This document shows positions 35,285 through 43,048 of a stretch of DNA of 64,000 nucleotides, in pieces. Location of the stretch: NCBI GenBank assembly GCA_016744855.1, contig JADGDO010000003.1:124001-188000 (forward strand). The letters run 5' to 3'. Under the pieces are notes generated by a model, which was not told the DNA's origin, made no database searches, and saw nothing but the letters and a program-made list of their open reading frames with translations. A program made the position numbers and the translations under genes. The DNA comes from Candidatus Fermentibacteraceae bacterium. GTDB taxonomy: Bacteria; Fermentibacterota; Fermentibacteria; Fermentibacterales; JCC-6. Position 1 is the stretch's first letter, and each line of letters begins with the position of its first letter.

Positions 35285-36133
35285 ATGATAACGCTACTGA
35301 TATTACTTGCTGGACTTCAGGTACATGAGTGGGGCATTATTACCCAGGATCCGATGGTATTCACAGGGAATGTTCCTGTGTTTGAGCCATGGCAAGACGA
35401 ACTTGAAGACAAAGCTCCGGTACTTTACTTCCATGGGGACCCTTGCACGGTAACTCTCAGAGTAAGTTTCCCTTCAATGGGATTCGCTACAACACTCTTG
35501 CCGGAAGCTGATCAGGGAGGGACTAACTCTACATACATTTTATGGGAAGACCTAATTCTCACTGAATCTGCCCCATCCGACTTGGTTGAGGGTTGGAATC
35601 ATTGTGATGAGCTGGGCTATCCTGTTTCTCTGTGGCGTGATGTTGATGCTCTCTATGTTGAAGCAGATGAAGAATTCGACCGCTTTGTTTACTATGGGTG
35701 CGTTCCTGGAAGCCCGGGAGATCTGCCATTCATCAGTGAATCGGGTAACCATTCGATGAGAATGCCGTACGGCGAAACACCATGCGTTGTTCTAAAATCT
35801 GTTGCAGGAATACCAATGTTCGGTGTATTCACCCTTGCAGATATTGTCACAGATATCCCGAAGGGACTTCAATTCCTTGAAGACACACGAAGGTTGAAAA
35901 GCGTAATCAGTGGATGGGCTGAGGGTGTTCTGTTCGAAGACGAATTTGAAGCCTTCTGGAATACCTGGGAAAGCAGGTTCCTGACTGATTCTGAAGACAA
36001 AATAATGATTCTCTACCCGGTTCCAGGAGAAATTGTTGAAAACATCTCAACTCTGGAAGTCATACCTGACAGAGATATAGAAATTGAAATCAGTCGTTTC
36101 ATAATCGCTGAACTTCCCTACATAACAGAGTAA
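35285..36133 (+). CDS. V-H-E-W-G family exported protein, paralogue 3
   Basis: A 282-residue protein whose leader is unusually short: only MITLLILLAGLQ precedes VHEWGIITQD. The other blocks are APVLYFHGDPCTVTL, LWRDVDALYV, RFVYYGCVPG, GWAEGVLFEDEFEAFWNTW and EISRFIIAELP. The ATG is one base after the stop of paralogue 2. Such a short leader may be cleaved inefficiently or act as an anchor. No enzyme family is recognised. Confidence 0.82.
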   Translation: MITLLILLAGLQVHEWGIITQDPMVFTGNVPVFEPWQDELEDKAPVLYFHGDPCTVTLRVSFPSMGFATTLLPEADQGGTNSTYILWEDLILTESAPSDLVEGWNHCDELGYPVSLWRDVDALYVEADEEFDRFVYYGCVPGSPGDLPFISESGNHSMRMPYGETPCVVLKSVAGIPMFGVFTLADIVTDIPKGLQFLEDTRRLKSVISGWAEGVLFEDEFEAFWNTWESRFLTDSEDKIMILYPVPGEIVENISTLEVIPDRDIEIEISRFIIAELPYITE

Positions 36134-36151
36134 CCAAACACAGAATAACAA

Positions 36152-36179
36152 AGTGGGGGATGGAAATCCATCCCCCACT
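36152..36179. terminator. Bidirectional terminator-like hairpin
   Basis: AGTGGGGGATGG pairs perfectly with CCATCCCCCACT (12 bp, AAAT loop) between the convergent paralogue 3 and DUF481 genes. T-rich sequence flanks it weakly on both strands, so it may terminate both transcripts. Confidence 0.7.
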
Positions 36180-36194
36180 CTTGCAGTCACATTC

Positions 36195-36890
36195 CTAGAA
36201 CTCGTATCTAAGCTGAACTCTCAGGGCAGTATCTGTTTTCTCGTTTCCCTCCACTGGAGGAAGATTGTAGTGAGTGACTTCAAACCCGGTGCTGAAAGAG
36301 AGACTTCCCGTTATTGCAGAATTAGCCTCAAACAAACTACCTATATAGTAATTCTCTGAGTCATTGAAGTCTCCAGTTATTCTTGCAGTTTCACTAATTG
36401 TCCAGTTATCAGTAGCAATCCACTCGGCTACCAACCCTGAATACCAAGTCGCAGTTTCTAAAGATACATCTTCTGTATTCTCTCGAGAAAGATAACCGCC
36501 TCCGGCCTCTAGAGAAGCTGTAAAGTCATCTGCTGTTATCAATTCCCGGCCAAGACCTGCACTTGCACCATACTCATAGTTAACGCCTGAGAATTCATCC
36601 TGAAACCAGTAAGCCCGTGAAGCTGCGTAATTCTTACTGGAAATGCTGTATTTCATAGAAGCCTCGGTGAAGTATTTCTCCAGATAGGAAACATCACTCT
36701 GGCTACCGTAGGAGGTTAGAAATACCAACCCGGTTTCAAGTTTTTCTGAAGGCATTCCCACAATCTCAAGACCCGCATCAAGCTGCTGTAATTCGCTGTT
36801 ACCTGAAGTGAGCAAACCACCTAGGCTTACAGTGCTGTCAAACGCAATTGCCACAGCCGCAACAAGAATGACTAAACTCAAAAATCTCAT
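36195..36890 (-). CDS. DUF481-type outer-membrane beta-barrel
   Basis: A 231-residue protein. Signal peptide MRFLSLVILVAAVAIA is followed by the DUF481 opening STVSLGGLLTSGNSELQQLDAG, then alternating amphipathic beta strands with many aromatic residues and a C-terminal Phe (LRVQLRYEF), the usual signal for outer-membrane barrel assembly. It indicates a two-membrane cell. Stand-alone gene with GGAAGGAAGC as ribosome binding site. Role unknown. Confidence 0.9.
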   Translation of the reverse strand: MRFLSLVILVAAVAIAFDSTVSLGGLLTSGNSELQQLDAGLEIVGMPSEKLETGLVFLTSYGSQSDVSYLEKYFTEASMKYSISSKNYAASRAYWFQDEFSGVNYEYGASAGLGRELITADDFTASLEAGGGYLSRENTEDVSLETATWYSGLVAEWIATDNWTISETARITGDFNDSENYYIGSLFEANSAITGSLSFSTGFEVTHYNLPPVEGNEKTDTALRVQLRYEF

Positions 36891-37036
36891 AGCTTCCTTC
36901 CTTTCGTTTAGAACTGACTCTCATACCCCTCTTCCTACGTACCGGAGCAAAACACGTCAAGGGCAATAAAGTTAAATGATATTGGACAAGTTCTCCTTGC
37001 TTTAATAGCTTTTGTTCACAAATAATAAATTTTTAG

Positions 37037-37065
37037 TTTACATTTTGGTAACAAAATATTATAAT
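37037..37065 (+). promoter_or_regulatory. Strong sigma-70-type promoter of a small lipoprotein gene
   Basis: TTTACA at 37037-37042 and a perfect TATAAT at 37060-37065 are 17 nt apart. The start codon follows at 37104 with GAAAGGAAG before it. Confidence 0.75.
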
Positions 37066-37103
37066 TTAGAAGTGCGAACTCTCTAATGATGAAAGGAAGT
37101 GCA

Positions 37104-37304
37104 ATGAGCTCAAGAACAGTAATCCTCTTACTTTCAGCTGCCCTGCTCGGGGGTTGTGCCAATTCAGGAATAGAAACATAGGAAACTGCCGGAACTCCGA
37201 CAGACATTTCTACCAAAACGCGGAAATGGGTTCAGAAATATGACGATTCACCTCAGCTTCTTTTCCATTTCCTGGATGAGAAAGAAATAAAGTCTATCTT
37301 TTAA
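37104..37304 (+). pseudogene. Small lipoprotein gene interrupted by an in-frame TAG
   Basis: An ATG with a good ribosome binding site and a consensus promoter begins a classical lipoprotein signal (MSSRTVILLLSAALLGGC), but TAG at 37179-37181 ends it after 25 residues, giving an 8-residue mature peptide. The same frame continues for 40 more codons (including TRKWVQKYDDSPQLLFHFLDE) to TAA at 37302. It may be a recently inactivated lipoprotein, a genuine mini-lipoprotein of the lysis-peptide kind, or a read-through gene. The last codons coincide with the promoter region of the next gene, which weakens the read-through idea. Confidence 0.45.
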
Positions 37305-37326
37305 GACAACAACCCAATGGAGGAAA

Positions 37327-38454
37327 ATGAAAAAGTTTATCTATCCTTTAACTACACTGCTCTTCTGCATTGCCTGTGGAGAAAACACTGAAACTACGGA
37401 GACAGCACAAAACATAGAAGAAGAGATTAACCAATTCACCGTTTTAGTAACGGATTCAATCGGAATTGAACTGGGAGATTCTGCATATGTTTTCGGGGCA
37501 ATCGCCGATGCCGAAATACTTGAAAACGGGAACATCATGGTTCTCGATGGAACTTACTGCAACATAAGAATTTTTTCTCCTGAAGGTGAGCATATCAGAA
37601 CCATTTCCAATCGCGGAAGCGGACCAGGGGAGCTCATGGTGCCCCTTAATTTGCTAAACTGGGGTAATGATGAAGTTGGCGTGATAGACCCATGGTCAGG
37701 GGGAGTTCACCGGTTCACAACAGATGGTGAGTGGCTTGGTCTGGACCTTGAAGTAACAAGTAACTCATTTATAGGTCCATTGGTTGTCTCGGACAGCAGT
37801 TTTGTTGCTTTCAAGTCAAAATTCTACCATGAGGATGATGGAATAACCGCAACTGCTTTCGTCGGTCTTTTTCACTTGTCTCCAGAACCTGAAGTTACAT
37901 ATTGGGAGAAAGCATTGCCCTGGGACCCTTCTGATATGGCAAATTTTGCTCTAGAAGTAATTTTCAGTAATTACTATACAGTAAACCCGGAAACGGGAAG
38001 AGTGTATGTATCGCCATTCCACGGAGACGGGTATTTAATTCAATCCTTCGAAGCAGATGGGTCCTCAGCTGGCGAGATAACTCAGGACTATACTCCAATC
38101 CCAAAGACAGATGAAGAAATACAGTCAGAGATTGAATTCATTGAATTCTTCCTGAAAGCTGGTGAGGGCGATAACCCAATGTACAATTACATATGCGATC
38201 CCTGGCCCAATCACTTTGCGGTGAAAGGCCTTTTCATAGCAGGAGACGGGAATCTCTGGGCAATGCGCGGTGGTATGCCAGCAGTCACATTCGATGTATG
38301 GAATGAAGCGAATGATCTTGTTGGAACTGCAACTGTACCCGGTTTAAATCAGAACAACAGCAGTTGGAAATTTGCCTTTGGCGAGAATCAAATAATCTCA
38401 TGGAGTGAAAATCCCGACGATTTTCAGAAGATATACATTCTTGAGATTCAGTAA
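37327..38454 (+). CDS. Six-bladed beta-propeller lipoprotein, duplicate A
   Basis: A 375-residue lipoprotein with a short signal and lipobox FCIACGE. After an acidic linker it has propeller repeats (FGAIADAEILENGNIMVLDGTYCNIRIFSPEGEHIRTIS, NRGSGPGEL, NWGNDEVGVIDPWSGGVHRFT). It is the same length as the gene at 38646 and strikingly similar from end to end, including the upstream sequence, so the pair arose by a recent tandem duplication of gene plus promoter. The ligand is unknown. Confidence 0.88.
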   Translation: MKKFIYPLTTLLFCIACGENTETTETAQNIEEEINQFTVLVTDSIGIELGDSAYVFGAIADAEILENGNIMVLDGTYCNIRIFSPEGEHIRTISNRGSGPGELMVPLNLLNWGNDEVGVIDPWSGGVHRFTTDGEWLGLDLEVTSNSFIGPLVVSDSSFVAFKSKFYHEDDGITATAFVGLFHLSPEPEVTYWEKALPWDPSDMANFALEVIFSNYYTVNPETGRVYVSPFHGDGYLIQSFEADGSSAGEITQDYTPIPKTDEEIQSEIEFIEFFLKAGEGDNPMYNYICDPWPNHFAVKGLFIAGDGNLWAMRGGMPAVTFDVWNEANDLVGTATVPGLNQNNSSWKFAFGENQIISWSENPDDFQKIYILEIQ

Positions 38455-38466
38455 ATAACTGTAGTA

Positions 38467-38506
38467 AGAAATGGTGGAAGTTCTTAGACGAATCTCCACC
38501 ATTTCT
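38467..38506 (+). terminator. Terminator-like hairpin after duplicate A
   Basis: AGAAATGGTGGA (38467-38478) pairs perfectly with TCCACCATTTCT (38495-38506). There is no T run, but the position 12 nt after the stop and an analogous hairpin after duplicate B support a 3'-end role. Confidence 0.55.
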
Positions 38507-38588
38507 GCTGCAGAGTTCGGTTGGTCTGATGCACTTGTAACCAGCTGAAAATAGATTGTAACAAACCCATCCTTTTTCCAGTCCTAAA

Positions 38589-38616
38589 TTGACAAAGCGA
38601 AAATGAGGCCTATCTT
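38589..38616 (+). promoter_or_regulatory. Promoter of propeller duplicate B
   Basis: TTGACA (38589-38594) and TATCTT (38611-38616) are 16 nt apart. Aligned sequence upstream of duplicate A shares the TATCTTTT box and the GGAGGAAAATGAAAAAG start region but has a degenerate -35 (TGGATG). Confidence 0.6.
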
Positions 38617-38645
38617 TTGCTGACCAACACACCCAAGGGAGGAAA

Positions 38646-39773
38646 ATGAAAAAGTATATCTATCTTATGGCTGGATTGCTATTCTGCGTAGCCTGTGGGG
38701 AAAACAACGAAACCGCTCAAACAGCGGGAAGCAATGAAGAATCACTTGCTGATTATACAGTTTCAGTAACCGATTCTATCGGTATTGAAATGGGTGATTC
38801 CGCGTATGTTTTCGGGGCAATAGCAGATGCCGAGATACTTGATGACGGAAACATCATCGTTCTTGACGGCACGTACTGCAACATGAGAATTTTCACGCCC
38901 GAGGGTGAGTATATCAGAACAATCTCCAGCCGTGGAAGCGGACCCGGAGAGCTCTCTAATCCAATGGATATGCTAAACTGGGGTGGGGGTGTAATCGGTG
39001 TTGTTGATCCCTTCTCAGGTGGTGTTCACAGATATACCACTGAAGGCGAATGGCTTGGTCTCGACCTGGAGCTAACGCACAATTCATTTTTTGATCCTCT
39101 GGTTGTTTCAGACAGTACTTTTGTCGCTTTCAAATCAAGATTTGATCAGGATGGAGATGGGGTAACAGCAACAGCTTTTGTTAGTCTTTTCAGTCTGTCG
39201 ATTGAACCTAAAGCTACCTACTGGCAGAAGTCCTTCCCCTGGGACCCTGCAAACATGGGCAACCTTGCTCTGGAAGTTATTTTTAGCAACTTCTATGCAG
39301 CAGATCCGGAAAGCGGGAGGGTTTATGTATCACCATTCCATGGTGATGGCTACTCCATATTGTGTTTCGAAGCAGACGGCACCCCTGCCGGTGAAATCAC
39401 TCAAGACTATTCTCCCGTACCGAAAACAGACGAAGAGATACAGTCCGAGAAGGAATTCATCGAGTTTTTCCTGAGAGCCGGTGAGGGTAACAATCCCAAT
39501 CTTAACTACACTTGTGATCCATGGGCGAATCACTTTGCGGTTACCGGGCTTTTCATCGGGGAAGATGGCAATCTATGGGCGATGCGAGGTGGAACAGAAA
39601 CAGTCACTTTCGATATCTGGAACCCGAATCGTGAGTTGATCGGAACAGCTGAGATGCCCGAGCTTATTCACGGAGGCAATAGCTGGAAATTCAGTTTCTC
39701 CAATAATCAGATTATCGCCTGGGCTGAAAACGCGGAAGACTTTCAGAAGATCTACATGCTTGAGATTCTGTAA
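38646..39773 (+). CDS. Six-bladed beta-propeller lipoprotein, duplicate B
   Basis: A 375-residue lipoprotein with lipobox FCVACGE, a close copy of duplicate A: blocks IADAEILDDGNIIVLDGTYC, SRGSGPGEL, FHGDGYSILCFEADG and LFIGEDGNLWAMRGGTETV align without gaps. Differences concentrate in the linker after the lipidation site (about residues 20-40) and near the C-terminus. It has its own TTGACA promoter and 3' hairpin, so the copies can be expressed independently. Preceded by GGAGG. Confidence 0.88.
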   Translation: MKKYIYLMAGLLFCVACGENNETAQTAGSNEESLADYTVSVTDSIGIEMGDSAYVFGAIADAEILDDGNIIVLDGTYCNMRIFTPEGEYIRTISSRGSGPGELSNPMDMLNWGGGVIGVVDPFSGGVHRYTTEGEWLGLDLELTHNSFFDPLVVSDSTFVAFKSRFDQDGDGVTATAFVSLFSLSIEPKATYWQKSFPWDPANMGNLALEVIFSNFYAADPESGRVYVSPFHGDGYSILCFEADGTPAGEITQDYSPVPKTDEEIQSEKEFIEFFLRAGEGNNPNLNYTCDPWANHFAVTGLFIGEDGNLWAMRGGTETVTFDIWNPNRELIGTAEMPELIHGGNSWKFSFSNNQIIAWAENAEDFQKIYMLEIL

Positions 39774-39790
39774 ACACTACTGCTCTTGTG

Positions 39791-39828
39791 AAATGGCGAA
39801 GATTCTTATAGGAATCTTCGCCATTTTC
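39791..39828 (+). terminator. Terminator-like hairpin after duplicate B
   Basis: AAATGGCGAAGATTC pairs perfectly with GAATCTTCGCCATTT (15 bp, 6-nt loop), followed by TTCC. It lies 17 nt after the stop codon. Confidence 0.7.
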
Positions 39829-40399
39829 CTGTTACAGAACATGTCAGTAAGCTACTCCTGTATTACTAAGTTGACTTTTCGACCCTAACTCCCTTTCAGC
39901 ACACTAAAAATATAGGCAAAAACTGAATATTTTTTCTGCCTTTATCATCAACGCTGCAACAGTAGTGAAACCCTGGAGTTGTCTTCTACAGGACTCTACA
40001 TGTGCACACTGATATGGGAGTATGAAACTCACAGAGCTTGGAGTTTCCAGACGGTGTTCGGGTTCTGAGTCATTGATGGGCTCTACTTCCGGGGAAAGAT
40101 TCAATTCCAAATTCTTTCCTTATCGTTGCCGCCAACCATATCATTCCGGGGGCGGGGGACTACCACACCTCCTCTTGAGAAAGACTATGATGAGGCAGAT
40201 GGTATTCAATAGGAAGTTCTTGCCAACCTCAGTTGCAAGTTTAAAGAAGGAAATATCTGCTTGGACCTTGGTCTTGATCATAGAAGAATGAATGTAAGAA
40301 GATTGATCGAATGGAAAAATACTGTATTGATATGAAATGGGCGATCTAGTATTTTAGTAGTACGCATTCAGTTTTGTATGCGGCAAAAGGAGGCATAGC
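39829..40399. other. Non-coding or decayed stretch before the 7TM sensor gene
   Basis: Nothing convincing was found in these roughly 570 bases beyond an AAAAGGAGG ribosome binding site at 40385-40393 for the next gene. Short open frames around 40020-40320 have no ribosome binding site and no recognisable protein; one could be a coding remnant. Confidence 0.5.
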
Positions 40400-41452
40400 A
40401 TTAATTCCGAACTTCTTCTACTTGCCTTACAGGCGCTGGCCGTCTTTTTTCTTGTTCTATGGGCCCACTCGCTCAGAAACCGCTTCGGCTTAACATATTT
40501 CTATGCAGTTCTTGGTGGTCTGACTGCAGTGATGTCAGTGGTTACCGATTCAGGAGCAGCTGTTGAAGTGTTTGGTTCAACCTTCATGATAGGTTCCACG
40601 GTATTCTACACTTCTCTTCTTCTCGGGGTCTTTGTTGTATACGTATTTGATGGACCTGTTATAACCAGAACAGCAATATTTACGATTGCTGGTGTGTCCA
40701 TTTTTGTACCTGTTGTAACGGCATTACTACACTTCCAGAATAACCTTGCAGGTTCAGAACAGATTCTCAGTCTTCCTATTCCAAGTCTTCGTGTTAATTC
40801 AGCATCGGTTGTTGCGACAGTTCTGGATCTTGTTTTCCTGGGAATTGTCTGGGAATTTCTAGGCAGATCTCACTTTCGCATTAAACTCTGGGTGAGGGCT
40901 TTTCTGACCCTGCTCGGGGTATTGTGGGTTGATGTATTACTATTCAGTACAGGAGCATTTCTGGGAACTCCTTTGTACCTGAGTATTATCCAGGGAAGTC
41001 TGACTGCCAGATTTATCATCGCATTGTTTTCATTCCCCCTGCTCTATTTCTATATATCCTGGCAGAACAAACTCTCTGGTGTAACAATTCAAAATCGACC
41101 TGTTCTGTCTATAATTAAAGAAGTTGCAGACGTGAAAGAGCAGTTGAGCACTGCCAGACGGGAAATTATTCTTCGCAAAACGGCTGAGAAGAAAAATGAC
41201 ATACTGATACATGAACTTCAGGCAGCGCTGAACAAGGTGGAAAAACTTGAAGGTTTTATCTCTCTCTGTGCGAGTTGCAGGCGTGTGCGCATAAAATCTT
41301 CCAGTGAGGAAAAGGAAATCTGGATTTCGATGGAAAGATACATCAGAAAAGAGATAAAATCAGAACTGAGTCACGGAATCTGTCCTGATTGTGCAAAGGT
41401 TATGTATCCCGATCTTTCTAAAGAATCAGAAGACAATCCAAAAGCTGAATAG
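40400..41452 (+). CDS. 7TM membrane sensor with C-terminal CASC/CPDC signalling module, ATT start
   Basis: A 350-residue protein. The frame is open from a stop at 40358, and the only codon correctly spaced from a strong AGGAGG (6 nt) is ATT at 40400; no ATG, GTG or TTG occurs until 40529. From ATT the protein begins INSELLLLALQALAVFFLVLWA, which restores the first of about seven helices; starting at 40529 would delete it. A coiled coil (about 245-290) leads to FISLCASCRRVRI...EEYIR-like...SHGICPDCAKVMYPDL, a Cys-rich tail often found at the end of bacterial GAF/PAS/sensor proteins. The 7TM part resembles VUT/MASE-like membrane sensor domains. Signal unknown. Confidence 0.8.
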   Translation: MNSELLLLALQALAVFFLVLWAHSLRNRFGLTYFYAVLGGLTAVMSVVTDSGAAVEVFGSTFMIGSTVFYTSLLLGVFVVYVFDGPVITRTAIFTIAGVSIFVPVVTALLHFQNNLAGSEQILSLPIPSLRVNSASVVATVLDLVFLGIVWEFLGRSHFRIKLWVRAFLTLLGVLWVDVLLFSTGAFLGTPLYLSIIQGSLTARFIIALFSFPLLYFYISWQNKLSGVTIQNRPVLSIIKEVADVKEQLSTARREIILRKTAEKKNDILIHELQAALNKVEKLEGFISLCASCRRVRIKSSSEEKEIWISMERYIRKEIKSELSHGICPDCAKVMYPDLSKESEDNPKAE

Positions 41453-41468
41453 AAAAAAAGAATTGATT

Positions 41469-41915
41469 CTAGCCATCGTTTACTTGTGTAACATCCGTGG
41501 GAGTGTTACCTGAAGTTTCAATTTCATTACTTCTAAAAATGGCTTTCACAGATTCATCCTGAAGTGTTACCAGTGTAAAAACCCCCAGAATCGTACCAAG
41601 AGGCATGAAGATGCAAAGAACACCTGCACCAATCATGCAGAACTGATACTTGACTTGCATATCTAAATTCCTACCTGACTGGAATATAAAAAAAGCCAGC
41701 CCCCAGCCTATCAATATGATAAGGCTTGCAATCAAGGTGAAAACCGTTCCAACCATTCCAAGAACAGGTTCATCACCTGCGATAGCTCCAGCTGTCAGAG
41801 AGATGCCAATTGTGAGGTGAATCAGAGGAATACAGGCAATAAGAGCAATCAAACCAGCAATCACATAGTGGAATATTGCAAGCATATGAAGAGTGTCTTT
41901 TTCCTGTGTGCTCAT
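41469..41915 (-). CDS. Small four-helix membrane protein
   Basis: A 148-residue protein with about four hydrophobic helices (FHYVIAGLIALIACIPLIHL, MVGTVFTLIASLIILIGWGLAFFIF, MIGAGVLCIFMPLGTILGVFTLVTL) and a polar tail. It resembles the many short DUF4870/DUF-type membrane proteins, but I do not recognise it confidently. AAGGAGGT precedes the ATG. It is divergent from the SagB-like gene with a palindrome in between. Confidence 0.75.
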   Translation of the reverse strand: MSTQEKDTLHMLAIFHYVIAGLIALIACIPLIHLTIGISLTAGAIAGDEPVLGMVGTVFTLIASLIILIGWGLAFFIFQSGRNLDMQVKYQFCMIGAGVLCIFMPLGTILGVFTLVTLQDESVKAIFRSNEIETSGNTPTDVTQVNDG

Positions 41916-41939
41916 AACTTCCTACCTCCTTCGTTAGTT

Positions 41940-41955
41940 TTAGTATTAATACTAA
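41940..41955. promoter_or_regulatory. Perfect 16-bp palindrome, probable operator
   Basis: TTAGTATTAATACTAA is fully self-complementary. On the minus strand a candidate promoter TTGGAA (41977-41972)-N17-TAGTAT (41954-41949) has its -10 box inside the palindrome, so binding there would block the small membrane protein gene. The regulator is not identified. Confidence 0.6.
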
Positions 41956-42036
41956 TGCAATTTAGTTTTCATTCCAAATTCAGCAATTGTTTCTAATCGA
42001 GTCAGAGCCCATATTGTCTTAAACAAAGGAGCGAAC

Positions 42037-42804
42037 ATGAAAGACTGGATTAAAAAAAGAGAAGTAATGAAATCCGACTTCGGTACCCAAGCCTTCAGCG
42101 GCGAAAAGTCAGATCAGATGTTGAATGTAGATCCTCCATTAATAGAAATCCCTGCCCCTGAAGAGGCAATTATCATAGATCTGCCAACTCATTCTGATTC
42201 AACTGCGGAATCAAACATCACCATGTGTATAGAGAAGAGAAGAAGCAGGCGTAAGTACACAGATGAAGCAATAACACTCGATGAGTTATCCTATATGCTC
42301 TGGGCAACTCAGGGAATACGAGAAACCTTAGCAACTTATCAGAACAGAGGCAGAGTTTCTCTCAGAACTGTTCCTTCTGCAGGAGCCCGCCACCCCTTTG
42401 AAACCTATCTTGCTGTTAACAATGTAGTGGGTGTGAAAGCTGGCATCTACCGTTATTCCGCCCTTAATCACAATCTTGTTTTTCTCTTCTCTGTAGAAAG
42501 CATGAAAGAGAAACTCACCATCGCGGCTGTTGGGCAGAGCTTCACAGGTACCGCACCAGTTGTATTTTTCTGGGCATGCAAGCCCTATCTGGGAGAGTGG
42601 CGCTACAAGGGCGCATCGCATAAGGTAATGCTTCTGGATGCTGGGCATGTATGCCAGAATCTCTACCTTGCTGCCGAAGCACTTAAACTCGGCACAGTAG
42701 CTATTGCTGCCTACTCTCAGGATAAGGTTGATGAACTTCTTAAGCTTGATGGGAAAGATGAATTTGTAGTCTACCTGGCTCCGGTTGGTAGAGTCGCTGA
42801 TTAA
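42037..42804 (+). CDS. SagB/ThcOx-type nitroreductase-family oxidoreductase
   Basis: A 255-residue FMN-dependent oxidoreductase. After a variable N-terminal extension it has the SagB hallmarks IEKRRSRRKYTDEAITLDELSYMLWATQGI, TVPSAGARHPFETYLAV, YRYSALNHNLV and LLDAGHVCQNLYLAAEALKLGTVAIAAY. SagB dehydrogenases oxidise azoline rings in peptide natural products, but stand-alone versions like this, with no precursor or cyclodehydratase gene nearby, occur widely in anaerobes and have unknown substrates. ATG preceded by AAAGGAG. Confidence 0.92.
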   Translation: MKDWIKKREVMKSDFGTQAFSGEKSDQMLNVDPPLIEIPAPEEAIIIDLPTHSDSTAESNITMCIEKRRSRRKYTDEAITLDELSYMLWATQGIRETLATYQNRGRVSLRTVPSAGARHPFETYLAVNNVVGVKAGIYRYSALNHNLVFLFSVESMKEKLTIAAVGQSFTGTAPVVFFWACKPYLGEWRYKGASHKVMLLDAGHVCQNLYLAAEALKLGTVAIAAYSQDKVDELLKLDGKDEFVVYLAPVGRVAD

Positions 42805-43048
42805 GGAAAACACCACTTATTGAAGCAAACACTACTGTAGCAGTGATTCTAACCTGAGCTGCAATGAATTCCATAATGAATACTTTCGATTAGTATCAGT
42901 TTACATAATCGGTCTCATTCTGATGGGGTTCTTCTTTACGGCAGCTGATACTTCTACGCACCAGTTGCTTCATAAACTTGCAGCAGCTTGTGAAGAGAAC
43001 TATTTTACTGGTTCGTAGCTTTTCATGAAAACACCACTTGGAGATTAA

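Noticed and set aside
40022-40320. Short plus-strand frames before the 7TM sensor, one rich in charged residues
   Set aside because: Interrupted by stops, no ribosome binding site and no recognised family.
42037-42804. SagB homology as a sign of a thiazole/oxazole peptide cluster
   Set aside because: No cyclodehydratase, precursor peptide or exporter lies next to it, so a RiPP cluster is not supported.
42840-43018. Open plus-strand frame with a hydrophobic stretch (VSVYIIGLILMGFFF) ahead of the SLC12-like gene
   Set aside because: The only ATG lies inside the hydrophobic run and lacks a ribosome binding site; probably chance or a remnant.
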